A DNA stretch of 64,000 nucleotides from VRUE01 sp963695835 (GCA_963695835.1 CAVOHR010000001.1:1-64000), one strand, 5' to 3'. Numbered from the stretch's first letter, positions 17,104-26,672 are shown. Translations and numbers: made by a program. The notes: generated from the sequence alone by a model not told the origin.

Positions 17104-18315
17104 ATGGCAGGAACGAAGACCGCGGGAGTCGACTGGGCCGCAGAGGCACATGAGATCTGCATCAGCGAAGAGGGGCGAGTGGTAGAGCGCCTCTCGGTCA
17201 GCCACGACGAGCGCGGGATCGCCGGCCTCGCTCGTCGGCTCGTCCAGCTCGGGGTTGCCCGGGTGGCGATCGAGCGGCCCGACGGGATCCTGGTCGAGCG
17301 GCTCTTGGCCGCCGGCCTCGAGGTCCTGGCGATCCACCCCAATCAGGTCAAGGCCGCCCGCGCTCGCTTCGCGGTCGCCCACGGCAAGTCCGATCGCTTC
17401 GATGCCTACGTCCTGGCGGAGCTGGCCCGCACCGACGCCCACCGCTTCCGGGTGCTCGTCCCCGACGGCGAAGAGACCAAGGCGCTGCGGGCGCTGACGA
17501 GGGCGCGCGAGGACCTGATCGGGGTGAGGGTCGAGCTGGCAAACCAACTGCGCGCACAGCTGCAGGCCTTCTGGCCCGGGGCGCTGATCTTCGCCGATGT
17601 CGACAGCCCGATCTCGCTGGCCTTCATCGCCCGCTACCCGAGCCCGGCCGAGGTCAAGGGTCTCGCTGCGAGGCGCATGGCCGCCTTCCTCTCCCGTCAC
17701 TCCTACAGCGGCAGAACCGACCCAGCCGAGCTGGTGGCGCGGATCAAGGCGGCGCCGCAGGGCACCGCGGGCCCGGCCGAGTGTGAGGCCAGGCGGGCCG
17801 TGGTGCTCGGCCTCATCGCAGCGCTGCGGTCGATCGTCGCCGAGGTCGCCGAACTCACCGCCCAGATCCGCGAGCGCCTCGCCGCCCATCCCGACGCGGC
17901 GATCTTTCGGCCGCTCTTTCGCGACCCGAAGACGGCGATCTGCCCGGCGACCCTGATCGCCGAGCTCGGCGATTGCCGCGCTCGCTACCCGACCGAGGCC
18001 GCGATGGCCGCCGACGCCGGGATGAGCCCGGTCGCCCTGGAGTCGGGCAAGCTGCGGGTCGCCACCTTCAGGCGAGCCTGCGACAAGCGACTGCGAGTCG
18101 CGGTGGCGACCCTCGCCGACTCCACCCGCCACTGGCATCCCTGGGCAAGAGACGTCTACCAGCGAGCTAGGGCCAGAGGCCAAGACCACCCCCATGCGAT
18201 CCGCACCTTGGGTCGTGCCTGGATCAGGGTTCTCTGGCGCTGCTGGCGTGACGAAGTGCCCTACGACCCCGCTCGGCACGGCAACTTCGGCCGCCTTCAG
18301 AAAGCAGGGGGTTGA
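17104..18315 (+). CDS. IS110-family transposase
   Basis: A 403-aa DEDD transposase. Acidic residues are in GVDWAAEAHEICI, AIERPDG and KSDRFDAYVLAE. The C-terminal Transposase_20 part has AGMSPVALESGK with the conserved serine. ATG has a GAGGAGG site. Length and motifs are complete, so it is probably active or recently so. IS110 elements lack usual inverted repeats, and I could not fix the ends; an 8-bp hairpin GCCCCGCC / GGCGGGGC lies at 18360-18380. It sits between the small protein at 16296 and the gene at 18401. Confidence 0.9.
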   Translation: MAGTKTAGVDWAAEAHEICISEEGRVVERLSVSHDERGIAGLARRLVQLGVARVAIERPDGILVERLLAAGLEVLAIHPNQVKAARARFAVAHGKSDRFDAYVLAELARTDAHRFRVLVPDGEETKALRALTRAREDLIGVRVELANQLRAQLQAFWPGALIFADVDSPISLAFIARYPSPAEVKGLAARRMAAFLSRHSYSGRTDPAELVARIKAAPQGTAGPAECEARRAVVLGLIAALRSIVAEVAELTAQIRERLAAHPDAAIFRPLFRDPKTAICPATLIAELGDCRARYPTEAAMAADAGMSPVALESGKLRVATFRRACDKRLRVAVATLADSTRHWHPWARDVYQRARARGQDHPHAIRTLGRAWIRVLWRCWRDEVPYDPARHGNFGRLQKAGG

Positions 18316-18400
18316 CACAGGACGTCTCATGGGGCCTATGTCCAGTCGGTGCTCCCTGCGCCCCGCCAAATCGGCGGGGCCGGGACTCGGTGGCAAACGA

Positions 18401-18754
18401 CTACTCGTCTGGCAGGTGGACTGCCTCGATCGTCACCGTCGGCGTGCTGGTGCCCATCCAGAACTCGAGCCAGCGCAACTGGTCGGGCCTGCCGCTGCCG
18501 AGGAACGCCCGCAGATCGGGGTCGAGGTCGAGGGCCTCACCGTGCTCGAAGTGGAGCATCACCGAGGAGCCGTCCGTTGGTAGCGACTCGACGCGATCGA
18601 GCCGCGCGACGAAGGCCACTCCGAAGCCTTCGCGGCCGGTCACGTTGACCATCACCCGCTCCTCCAGGAATCCCTGAAGCTCGGCAAGCGCCGCGCTGAA
18701 CCCGATCTCTCGCAGATGCGTCTCCACCTGCGGCCTAACGATCTGGCTGCTCAT
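18401..18754 (-). CDS. Hypothetical 117-aa protein
   Basis: Small acidic protein without signal or membrane segment. The pattern (VMVNVTGREGFGVAFVARLD, then SVMLHFEHGEALDLDPDLRA) suggests an alpha/beta fold with several strands. Its ATG lies within the last codons of a sigma-factor remnant (18735-18838) in another frame, a layout that implies it was once translated together with a sigma factor. No family recognised. Confidence 0.55.
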   Translation of the reverse strand: MSSQIVRPQVETHLREIGFSAALAELQGFLEERVMVNVTGREGFGVAFVARLDRVESLPTDGSSVMLHFEHGEALDLDPDLRAFLGSGRPDQLRWLEFWMGTSTPTVTIEAVHLPDE

Positions 18755-18838
18755 TTTCTCCCCCCTGCATAGCGCGCAGCGCCGCGCGGCCCTCGGCGAC
18801 GCAGCTGTTGAACCTTGTCCATCGCGCGCTTTGTCTAC
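18735..18838 (-). pseudogene. 3' stub of a sigma-70-type gene
   Basis: Frame reading RWTRFNSCVAEGRAALRA to a TAG at 18735. Eleven residues (CVAEGRAALRA) match the end of the sigma factor at 27437-28000, with 28 of 33 bases identical. Only the end of region 4 remains; the body is replaced by the IS630 and the restriction-methylase gene. It marks a join between element backbone and the defence island. Confidence 0.6.
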
Positions 18839-18841
18839 TTA

Positions 18842-19954
18842 CTACTCCGGACAGTAAATAGCCGTCACGCGGCCTGGGCATAGGTGACGTGTTCGCCCTC
18901 GAAGTAGCGGGCGACGAGGTGAGGCCGGCGCTGGGTGGAGCGCAGGTAGGAGCGTGTGTCTCCGATCAGCTCGTCCTGACTGTGGGGACGGCGGCGGCCG
19001 AGGGCGTTGGTCTTCACGTCCTGGTTGAGCAACTCGGTGGGGTTGAGCTCGGGGCTGTAGCCGGGCAGGAACTGAAGCTCAATCTCATCGGCATGCGTCT
19101 CGACCCAGCGGCGAACCTTCTTCGCGCGGTGGACCGGATGCCCGTCGAGGATCAGGATCACTTTCTGGCCGTCGGCATGGCGGACCAGGCGGCCGAGGAA
19201 GTCGATGAACACCGGCGTGGTGAAGCGCTGCTTGAAGACCCGGAATTGCAAGTGACCCTTGTTGGAGATCGCCGAGATCACGTTGGCGCCGAAGCGCTGG
19301 CCCGTACCCTCGACGATCGGGGTCTGCCCGACCGGCGACCATGAGCGCCCCGCGTTGTGGTCGGAGCGCAGCCCCATCTCATCCGCCCACAGGATCCTCG
19401 CCCGCTCGCGGCGAGCGCGCTGCTCGATCTCCGGGTAGCGCTCCTCCAGCCAGCGTGCTATCAGCTCTGGGTTCTGCTCAAGCGCACGGCGCGCTGGCTT
19501 CTGTGGGCTGAAACCCCAGGCGCGCAGGTAGCGCCCCGCGGTCTTCTCCGCGACCCTGACGCCGAAGCGGCGGTCGATCAGCTCACAGACCAGCGCCCGC
19601 GTCCAGAGGAACCCCGGCAGCCGCAGCTGGTCGGGGTTCTTGTCGCGGATCGCCTTGGCGATTTGCGCCTGCTGCCAGGGCTCAAGCGCCGTCTTCTCAC
19701 CCGGTCGCCGGCCGCGCCGGCCGGCCGCCAGGGCCTCATCGCCTCCCAGCCGATGCGCCCGTACCCACTCGCTCACCGACTGGCGCGAGATGTCCAAGAG
19801 ACCCGCGACCTCAGTCTGGGAGCGACCCTCACCGACCATTGCCACCGCACGCCGCCGCAACTCCTCCTGAGCGGCCTGCGGCAAGCGTCTGGCATCCCGC
19901 GATCTCACATATCCAACCTACCAACCCTGTCGGATGTTTACTGGCCCGGAGTAG
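18842..19954 (-). mobile_element. IS630-family insertion sequence
   Basis: Imperfect terminal inverted repeats: TTACTACTCCGG-ACAGTAAA at the left (18839-18858) and TTACTACTCCGGGCCAGTAAA in reverse at the right (19937-19957). A TA duplication (18840-18841 and 19955-19956) fits the TA target of IS630/Tc1 elements. The right end provides the last codons of the restriction-methylase gene. Confidence 0.85.
18865..19908 (-). CDS. IS630-family transposase
   Basis: A 347-aa DDE transposase. N-terminal HTH domains include SQTEVAGLLDISRQSVSEWV. The DDE catalytic core has the triad in ILWADEMGLRSD, ILILDGHPVH and GYSPELNPTELLNQ. Full family length without frameshift, so likely functional. It occupies nearly all of the insertion sequence. 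Confidence 0.95.
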   Translation of the reverse strand: MRSRDARRLPQAAQEELRRRAVAMVGEGRSQTEVAGLLDISRQSVSEWVRAHRLGGDEALAAGRRGRRPGEKTALEPWQQAQIAKAIRDKNPDQLRLPGFLWTRALVCELIDRRFGVRVAEKTAGRYLRAWGFSPQKPARRALEQNPELIARWLEERYPEIEQRARRERARILWADEMGLRSDHNAGRSWSPVGQTPIVEGTGQRFGANVISAISNKGHLQFRVFKQRFTTPVFIDFLGRLVRHADGQKVILILDGHPVHRAKKVRRWVETHADEIELQFLPGYSPELNPTELLNQDVKTNALGRRRPHSQDELIGDTRSYLRSTQRRPHLVARYFEGEHVTYAQAA

Positions 19955-22900
19955 TAACCGATACGGAAACCGCCAACTCGTCTTGGGTTGACACGTCGGT
20001 GGCGGCGAGGATCTGCTTCGGCACACCTTTTGGAAACAGATCACGGATGACCTGGCCTTCGGGGAGTCGCGCAAGCTCCAAGTTGATATAGAGGCCATCG
20101 TCGGGGCTCAGGCCCCAGAGCTGCCGGAGAGCAACGTCAATGGCCATATCCTCCGGCCCCCCAACTTGAGCTTCGCCGCACAGCAACTTGGTGACGGCCG
20201 CGGTGACATCGTTGTGAAGCTTGCGCTGGGCACGATCTGAGAAGTCAACTTTGGGGATCGGAAAATTGCTCAGGCGCTTATGGGTGACCTTGGCATGTGC
20301 CCGCGCAGGATCAACCTCGCTGAACCGCTTGAAAACGTAGTAGGCCATCGTCCGTGACAACAGAGCCCCGAGCAGAAACTCATGCGTATACCCAGCTTCT
20401 GCATACTCCGATTTGAGTCGATACCAGTAGACCGACTGCGGGACACGGGAGCTTGAGCTGTCAAGCGTTGCGAGCAACCCCACACCTGCTTGGCGGATTA
20501 GCAGCTTTGGTGCCACGTAGTTGGCAGCGGGCTTGAACTCGAATCCCTTGAATTCCAACCGCAACTCCTTCTTCGGCGTGATGGTCACATATCGTCTTGA
20601 TATGTCATCGCCATCGATAAAAAGTGCGGTCACCGTGTCCGGTCCAGCTTGCCCCTTCAGTTGGACAAGCTTCTCGCGGCCAACGTTGTCCTCGGTGAGC
20701 TCCAGTTCACAGCCTGAGCACACCTTTGGGTTGTATCGTGGCCCGTTGGGCTGACGCGGATCGCGCTTGCGCTTGGTGCCAGGCACGGTTGCTGTCAAAC
20801 AACTGGGGCAAACCCACAGAACCCCCGCCTTGTTGATCTCCTCGCCTCGTCCCCGATCACACAGCTCGGCGAGGCCGTGGCTGTTGTCGACCATTGCGTC
20901 AATGAGCGCGTCGTCACGGGCCGAGCGGAAGACCTCGATCTCAGCCGTGGGCGACGCAAGGCAGCGATCCTGCGGAATATCACGGCCGAACTTCGCGACT
21001 AGCTGTGAGAGCGGAAGCTTGCCATCTTTCGCTTGCCGGCGTCCCTCGCCGGAGAGCAGGAGCGCTTTGAAAGTGTGGCCGATCGGTACTGAGTCTCGGC
21101 GGACCTGAATGACGGTCGTCCCCATGCGAACCTTCTCGAACCAATCGGTACCTAGGTTGTGGAAGTACTCGATGGCGCCAGACTCAAGGATGAGCCGCCG
21201 AGTACGCTCCTTCTCGGGCGAGAAAATAGTGTCCGGAAGGACGAACGCTAGGCGGCCACCGGGGCGCAGCAGCGCAAGCCCGAAGGCGACGAATAGCTCC
21301 CAACTATCCCACCGCGGCTCTGGGTCTACTCCGAGTTTCTGGCAACACGCCGCGTAGACATCCGAAGCAATGTCGCCGCCCCACGGAGGATTGCCAACCA
21401 CGAGATCGAAGGTGCCCAACTTCGCGTCCATCTCACCAAGCACCCGGTCCACCATCAGACTATCCACGGATACAAGGTTGGCGGAAAGGTCCGCGACCTT
21501 CTCGTTCTTTCGCGCCGAGCGTAGCCAAAGCGCGAGCTTGGCAATCTCAACTGCCTGCGGGAGCAGATCGGCACCGTAGAGGGTGTCGCGTAGGAGTTTC
21601 GCCTGGGTGAGGCTCTGCCCGAGACTGAGCAAGTTTGCTTGCGAGGACTGCATGGCGTCGAGGCCGTCGCGGATGCTCCAGAACTCCTCTAGCATCGCCT
21701 GATAGCTGGATACGAGGAAGGCCCCGGAGCCACAGGCCATGTCCACAATGCGCAACTCCCCGAGGCGCTGCTGGCGAGCCTCCAATACACCTCCGATGTC
21801 TGCGCTCTCATCAGATATGTCCTGCTCGGTTTCACGCAACAGGGCATCCAGCGCCTGGCTCGTAAGGTAGTCGGAGAGCAACTCGGACGTGTAGTAAATG
21901 CCGTGTTGCTTGCGCTGGCGCAAACGATCGGGGGAAAGTGCCTGGCCCTCGGCGAGTGCCTGCATGTCTGAAAGGGACTGCTCGAAAATATGTCCCAGCA
22001 GATGCTCGTTTAGCTCACGCCAAAAGTCGAACGCATACAGCCCCCATACGCCCTGTACGTGGCGGAGGTCATCGCCAATCTTCAACGGATAGAGCTTGTC
22101 GTGCAGCTCGTCCGGTAGGTCAATGACGTCGATGATGGGATCGGGCTTGAACAGCTCGCCGTTGTAGCTGGCCAGCCGCACCTCAGCGGACGGAGGGCTG
22201 CCTTCGTCAATTTCGCGGAACAGCGCCTTGAGGTCGGTGTACACCTTGCAGGTGCTCGCGCCAGGACGCCGACGGGCTCCCTCGGTGAAACTCTTGACAG
22301 TGTCGGAGGGGATGAGGCGCTCCGGATTGTCCTCGCAGTAGTAGAGAAAAAGCATCCGGTCCAGCAGGCGTTGCGTCGCACCCAGAACCTCGCTGCGCGA
22401 CGGAAGCTCGGGCAGCCTTTCGGAGGCTTCCTCAACCGCATCGAGTAGATCGACGCGGATCTGGTAGTAGACATCGTAGAAGCTGTCCTTTATCTCCAGC
22501 TGGCGAGAAACCGACTTTGACAACAACAGTGAGACTGGCGACTCATCCCCACGCTCAACGAGGCACTCGCGCGATAGGAACCAGTAAAGCTCACGGAACT
22601 CTGGATTTGCGCCGCCACCGGCTGCGCAGCGGCGCAGGTCGAATGTAACGGACTCGTGCGGCGACTCGACGGAGTACAGGCGGATGATCTGCATGTCCGA
22701 GATAAGAACCCAGCGAACGCCGAGCACCTGCTCGCCGTACTGGAATGCTTGCTGCACCGGGGACAACGGCGGCGTGCGCCCGGCCTGCGGAGCATCAAGG
22801 TCGGTGTTGGGGATCTTCAACTCCAGAGCAGCAAGGAACCTGGGCTCTTCACCCGGCACGAAGGAGCCAAGAAGCACGTCGGGCTCTCCTGCGATGCCGG

Positions 22901-23228
22901 TGACAGCCGTAGGCGCCTTCGGCCAAGCACTCGCCTGTGCGCCAGGGTAGAGCGAATAGCCGAGCGTCTCACCCAGCACCTTCTGGTTGAAGAGCTGCTC
23001 CAAGCTTGTCTCCTTGGTCCTACTGTTGACCTTGCCGGCGGCCCCCAGTGCATCGACCCATTCGCGCAGTGCCTCGGCTCGCGCTGCCTCCTGCGGGATA
23101 CTCCGTCCACGCATCTCCGCGACGTATTGGCGGTGAACCTGAGGCTCGAAGAGCGGCCCCCGCGAAAGCTCCGATTGCCGTGCCATTCCCTGGGAAGTAT
23201 CGAGCTTGAGGCCGACGGCAGGCGGCAC
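19938..23228 (-). CDS. Type IIG-like restriction enzyme/adenine methylase
   Basis: Up to 1096 aa; GTG at 23228 or, more likely, ATG at 23186 (MARQSELSRG). Order of parts: an N-terminal PD-(D/E)XK-like nuclease segment (GEPDVLLGSF, then FLAALELKIPNTD, about 125-155); a helical region; an N6-adenine methylase with SAM motif IVDMACGSGAF near 510 and catalytic NPPWGG near 620; a CPSC...CSGC zinc ribbon; and a target-recognition region. This is the Eco57I/type IIG layout: one chain that both methylates and cuts. The last five residues come from the IS630 end. It is divergent from the CBASS-like operon, with 111-153 bp between. Base composition is visibly lower in GC than the transfer genes. Confidence 0.85.
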   Translation of the reverse strand: MPPAVGLKLDTSQGMARQSELSRGPLFEPQVHRQYVAEMRGRSIPQEAARAEALREWVDALGAAGKVNSRTKETSLEQLFNQKVLGETLGYSLYPGAQASAWPKAPTAVTGIAGEPDVLLGSFVPGEEPRFLAALELKIPNTDLDAPQAGRTPPLSPVQQAFQYGEQVLGVRWVLISDMQIIRLYSVESPHESVTFDLRRCAAGGGANPEFRELYWFLSRECLVERGDESPVSLLLSKSVSRQLEIKDSFYDVYYQIRVDLLDAVEEASERLPELPSRSEVLGATQRLLDRMLFLYYCEDNPERLIPSDTVKSFTEGARRRPGASTCKVYTDLKALFREIDEGSPPSAEVRLASYNGELFKPDPIIDVIDLPDELHDKLYPLKIGDDLRHVQGVWGLYAFDFWRELNEHLLGHIFEQSLSDMQALAEGQALSPDRLRQRKQHGIYYTSELLSDYLTSQALDALLRETEQDISDESADIGGVLEARQQRLGELRIVDMACGSGAFLVSSYQAMLEEFWSIRDGLDAMQSSQANLLSLGQSLTQAKLLRDTLYGADLLPQAVEIAKLALWLRSARKNEKVADLSANLVSVDSLMVDRVLGEMDAKLGTFDLVVGNPPWGGDIASDVYAACCQKLGVDPEPRWDSWELFVAFGLALLRPGGRLAFVLPDTIFSPEKERTRRLILESGAIEYFHNLGTDWFEKVRMGTTVIQVRRDSVPIGHTFKALLLSGEGRRQAKDGKLPLSQLVAKFGRDIPQDRCLASPTAEIEVFRSARDDALIDAMVDNSHGLAELCDRGRGEEINKAGVLWVCPSCLTATVPGTKRKRDPRQPNGPRYNPKVCSGCELELTEDNVGREKLVQLKGQAGPDTVTALFIDGDDISRRYVTITPKKELRLEFKGFEFKPAANYVAPKLLIRQAGVGLLATLDSSSSRVPQSVYWYRLKSEYAEAGYTHEFLLGALLSRTMAYYVFKRFSEVDPARAHAKVTHKRLSNFPIPKVDFSDRAQRKLHNDVTAAVTKLLCGEAQVGGPEDMAIDVALRQLWGLSPDDGLYINLELARLPEGQVIRDLFPKGVPKQILAATDVSTQDELAVSVSVTTPGQ

Positions 23229-23339
23229 CTCGTCGGATCCGTTGCTCTCGGAAATGCAGGGAGACCGCGTTGACCCATCTCTTCCGTCTGCCTCTCTCGA
23301 TACGTTGAGCTATTCGCCATCAAGAGCTAAGACCCGATC

Positions 23340-24356
23340 ATGGACATCAACGCCGCCTTCAACACGCTGCAAGAAACCGCCGATGCCAACCCCGAGCATG
23401 TAGCCGAGGCGCGTCGACGCCGCGATCTCTTTGACGCAGCGTTCAGTCCAGAGGACGATGTCGCAGAATTCGTTGCTTCCGGCTCGCTCGCGCGCAGCAC
23501 CCAGCGGGAACCGATCAACGATGTGGATGTAATTGTCGTCTTCAGCGCTGAGGATCACCCGGAATGGGGCCAGCCCGGTCAGAGCGCTGCAGACGCCCTC
23601 GACTACCTGCAAGGCAGGATCAAGGATCTACTCGGCACCAATGACGGCACAGTTGCCGAAGAGGTCTGGCTGGCAAAACCCCGCAACCATTCGGTCAAGT
23701 GCTGGCTCGACGACCCGGAGAAGGATGATGCCTTTACTGTCGATGCCATGCCGGCACTGCGTCAGCCCGGCGGCGAGCTGTTGGTCCCTGAGAAGAAGAG
23801 CAAGGACTGGATCCGCACCCATCCCGAGTATCTGATCGAGGAAGTCCGAAAACGTCAACAGGCCTGGAATTTCTTCCGCCCGCTCGTGCGGATTCTCAAG
23901 TTTTGGAACGACTGCCAGTGCAAGGAGATGAAGTCCCTCACCGTCGAGGTGCTTGCGCTGAAAAGCTTGCCCACCGAGACGAACCGCCCGCGTGCACTTC
24001 AGCGTTTTTTCCAGGCCGCGGTCAATGCGGTAGATCAGCCCATTGAAGACCCGGCCGGCTTGTGCGGGGAGATTCAACCTGACCTAGATCGCGACGTGGC
24101 ACGCAAGGCGCTTGACGAGGCGGCCAGCTACGCCTGGCACGCAGTCAACGCCCAGGACGCAGGCGAAACCGACCGTGCTGCCTGTCTATGGCGCAAGGTT
24201 TTCGGCAACGACTTCCCCGAGCCGGACGGGGGTTGTCCTGAAGACAACGAGAGTGACGGACTCTTCAACATCGGAACGGGAATTGGCGCTGGCGCTGGTA
24301 TTGGGCAGATAGGCGTCAGGCGCCCGCGGCCCGTCACCGATGCGCCTCAGGGATAG
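23340..24356 (+). CDS. CBASS-type CD-NTase (cyclic nucleotide synthase)
   Basis: A 338-aa nucleotidyltransferase. The active site is clear: Gly48-Ser49 in VASGSLARST, Asp61 and Asp63 in INDVDVIVVF, and a third Asp135 in FTVDAMPAL. The C-terminal helical part fits an OAS/CD-NTase fold. The end is a flexible Gly-rich stretch (about 309-324) followed by RRPRPVTDAPQG, so the terminal residue is glycine. In type II CBASS the cyclase C-terminus is joined to target proteins by an E1/E2 enzyme. The next three genes are E2, E1 and a JAB peptidase, which supports this. It should make a cyclic oligonucleotide signal upon infection; the product cannot be predicted here. Confidence 0.85.
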   Translation: MDINAAFNTLQETADANPEHVAEARRRRDLFDAAFSPEDDVAEFVASGSLARSTQREPINDVDVIVVFSAEDHPEWGQPGQSAADALDYLQGRIKDLLGTNDGTVAEEVWLAKPRNHSVKCWLDDPEKDDAFTVDAMPALRQPGGELLVPEKKSKDWIRTHPEYLIEEVRKRQQAWNFFRPLVRILKFWNDCQCKEMKSLTVEVLALKSLPTETNRPRALQRFFQAAVNAVDQPIEDPAGLCGEIQPDLDRDVARKALDEAASYAWHAVNAQDAGETDRAACLWRKVFGNDFPEPDGGCPEDNESDGLFNIGTGIGAGAGIGQIGVRRPRPVTDAPQG

Positions 24357-24359
24357 GGT

Positions 24360-24890
24360 GTGCCGGATCGGACACCTGAGAGCTGGGTAGAGGCCGAGGC
24401 CGGCGTCCTTGACCGAGAGAAGGCCGCGATGGCCGAGTACGTTCCGGACTTGACATGGCGCGAGGATCTTGTTTGGAGGGGCACACGTCAGGCTTATGGT
24501 TGGACTGGGTACGCACCGCAATGGTCAGCCGATCGACCCAAGCCAGTAGGCGTCGATGAGTTGCTGAGTGGAAGGCGGCTGGAGCTAAGCGTTATCTATC
24601 CGGAGGCGTTTCCTGCCGTGCCTGCCGCATTGTTTCCGATTAACCCCGATGTACCGCTAGATCGGCGTACGCTCAATCGCTGGCACGTAAATGGCAATGG
24701 CTCGCTGTGTTTGATGCAAGCGGCTGACAATTGGCAGTTGACAGACACGGCCGCCGACTTGGTCCGCAAGGCGTCGGGCTGGTTCATTGAGTACCTACTT
24801 CTTGAGGCTGACGAGATCGAGCAAATGACGGAGAGGGGGATTTTCGAGGACACCTCTCTCGATCAGGTGCTCGCAAAGCACGCTGCATGA
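24360..24890 (+). CDS. E2-like conjugating enzyme (stand-alone)
   Basis: A 176-aa E2-fold protein. The strand core LELSVIYPEAFPAVPAALFP is followed by RWHVNGNGSLCLMQAADNW, with probable catalytic Cys117 and conserved His109, then a helical C-terminus. GTG at 24360 lies 3 bp after the cyclase stop, and the GGGATAGGG just before serves as ribosome site. The stop overlaps the E1 start by 4 bp. In standard type II CBASS, E2 and E1 form one Cap2 chain; here they are separate. Confidence 0.8.
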   Translation: MPDRTPESWVEAEAGVLDREKAAMAEYVPDLTWREDLVWRGTRQAYGWTGYAPQWSADRPKPVGVDELLSGRRLELSVIYPEAFPAVPAALFPINPDVPLDRRTLNRWHVNGNGSLCLMQAADNWQLTDTAADLVRKASGWFIEYLLLEADEIEQMTERGIFEDTSLDQVLAKHAA

Positions 24891-26182
24891 AACTGCCGGC
24901 CGCCGTCCTCCCGAGGCTATACGCCGACCGCATTGCCGCCAGCGGGAAGAACTCAGGCTCACTTGATATCAAGTGGGATGAGGTTGAGGAACTAGCAGTT
25001 GTGGATGGTTTTCGAGCAGGCCGCGAAGGTACGCGAGTTCAGGGACTCTCGGAAGTTCCGGCCCGGCACTACCTCAGCCATGCCTCGACGATCCCCGAGA
25101 CGGGCCTGTGGTTTCGGGTCGATCCAGAGCTTCATCTCTTTGGAGTGGAAGCTGCCCGTCGGGTGGCGGCAATGCGCCTCGACGCGTTTCGTGGCCATGT
25201 TGTCAACGGCGACTGGATCAACCCAGCTCACGGCGCGTACACGCTTGCAATTACCGTGGCGACACTCCCCGAGATCGAGCAGCCACACTTTGCGGCTTGG
25301 CGTCTTGAACCGGATGGCAACTCCGCTGAGATGATTCCGGTTGAGGTCGCAGAGGAGAAGTTCGATCTGCTCGCGCCGCTGCACGGCGCATGGCCCGTCG
25401 AGGAGCTTGCCGCCAAGACGATCGCTTTGATTGGTGCAGGCAGCATCGGTAGCGCTGCCGCCGAGGGCTTGGCTGCGTACGGAATCCGACAAGTGAAGCT
25501 TGTTGACCCCGACCGCCTACAGTCCCACAATTTCGCTCGGCATCGAGTGCACCCCAAACATCTCGGGCGCCACAAGGTCATCGCTCTGTCTGAGCTACTG
25601 AGAGAGCGAGATCCAGAAATCGAGGTTGAGGCCTTGACGCTCGATGTGATCTACGACGCTGATTTCGTTCGGCCGATGCTTCGAGAGGTCGACGCGGTCA
25701 TTGTCAGCAGCGACGGGGTTGATTCTCGCCGGGCCGCTAACCACCTCATCCGTCGTGCCGGCAAGGCAGGCATCTTCGCTTGTGTGCTAGCCGACGGCGC
25801 GTTTGGCGAGGTTTTGCGAACTCGCCCGCCGCGGACCGGCTGCCTGCTCTGCGCGCGTGCTGAGCTCGTCGAAGGCGGCAGCATGAATCCAGAGTCTGGC
25901 CTGGACCGCGGTTACGGAGAAGGGACGCGCCACCTTCCTATGACTGCGGTTGGAGGTGATCTCGGCTTGGTCGGCCAACTCGCTGCCAAGGCAACGATCT
26001 CGACCATGTTGGAGGATCTTGGCCGCCGCGATCAGCGCCTACCGGGAGATCACGCGATCATTGGACTCCAGCCCAAGCCCGGCATGGCACCTCCATTCGA
26101 CATCGAGTTTGCCAGTGAGCTGCGTTGGCGCTGTCTACCTGCACCACGCGACGATTGCCCTACCTGCGGAAACCGTCCCTGA
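24887..26182 (+). CDS. ThiF/E1-like activating enzyme
   Basis: A 431-aa protein. An N-terminal ~175-residue domain precedes the adenylation domain: nucleotide-binding IALIGAGSIGSAAAEGLAAY (about 180-200), the HNFARHRVHPKHLGRHK segment with the conserved Arg, and SSDGVDSRRAANH. Two Cys pairs (GCLLC, near 307, and CPTC at the C-terminus) look like a zinc site. It would adenylate the cyclase C-terminal glycine and pass it to the E2. ATGA overlap with the E2 gene couples them. Confidence 0.85.
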   Translation: MKLPAAVLPRLYADRIAASGKNSGSLDIKWDEVEELAVVDGFRAGREGTRVQGLSEVPARHYLSHASTIPETGLWFRVDPELHLFGVEAARRVAAMRLDAFRGHVVNGDWINPAHGAYTLAITVATLPEIEQPHFAAWRLEPDGNSAEMIPVEVAEEKFDLLAPLHGAWPVEELAAKTIALIGAGSIGSAAAEGLAAYGIRQVKLVDPDRLQSHNFARHRVHPKHLGRHKVIALSELLRERDPEIEVEALTLDVIYDADFVRPMLREVDAVIVSSDGVDSRRAANHLIRRAGKAGIFACVLADGAFGEVLRTRPPRTGCLLCARAELVEGGSMNPESGLDRGYGEGTRHLPMTAVGGDLGLVGQLAAKATISTMLEDLGRRDQRLPGDHAIIGLQPKPGMAPPFDIEFASELRWRCLPAPRDDCPTCGNRP

Positions 26183-26201
26183 TACGGAATCATCGAGACG
26201 C

Positions 26202-26672
26202 GTGCCCGATCGCATCGTTGAAATCGCGCCGCAAGTTCGCGACAGGATTTCTCAACTTGCGCCCGAGTCCGAAGACGGCCGTGAGACGGGGGGAATCCTG
26301 CTTGGCCGCGGCCCCACGAAGGACGGCGTGGTTTTTATCGAGATAGCCGGCGACGCTGGGCCACGAGCCGATCGCCGCCCTGACTATTTCTTGCGCGACC
26401 TTCCCCATGCTCGAGACCTTGCCTCCGAGGCCTGGAGAAGGACTCGGGCCGTCTGGGTAGGAGAGTGGCACACCCACCCGCGCGGCGAACGAGAACCGAG
26501 CGCGAGTGATTTGGTGACCTACATTCGGCTGCTCAGCGCCTCCGATCTGGAGTTTGAGGTCTTCGTCTCAATCATCGTGGTCCCTGGCGATGACGGCGAC
26601 TGGGAGCAACCGAAACTCTGGCCTTGGCTTCTCGAGCTTCAACGCAGCGAGAGTCCATCGTCTGAGGGTTGA
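26202..26672 (+). CDS. JAB/JAMM peptidase (Cap3-like)
   Basis: About 156 aa from the GTG at 26202, 19 bp after the E1 stop. The JAMM zinc motif is complete: Glu in ETGGILLGRG, then GEWHTHPRGEREPSASDLV with two His, Ser and Asp. Length fits stand-alone Cap3 proteins, which cleave the bond between cyclase and target. The frame is open further upstream, but that part overlaps the E1 gene; no strong ribosome site is visible for either start. Confidence 0.85.
   Translation: MPDRIVEIAPQVRDRISQLAPESEDGRETGGILLGRGPTKDGVVFIEIAGDAGPRADRRPDYFLRDLPHARDLASEAWRRTRAVWVGEWHTHPRGEREPSASDLVTYIRLLSASDLEFEVFVSIIVVPGDDGDWEQPKLWPWLLELQRSESPSSEG

Noticed and set aside
16819..18396. 525-codon minus-strand frame across the IS110
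   Set aside because: Fully antisense to the complete IS110 transposase and of repetitive composition.
19938..23228. BREX PglX assignment for the restriction-methylase
   Set aside because: No other BREX genes are nearby, and the N-terminal nuclease pattern fits type IIG better.
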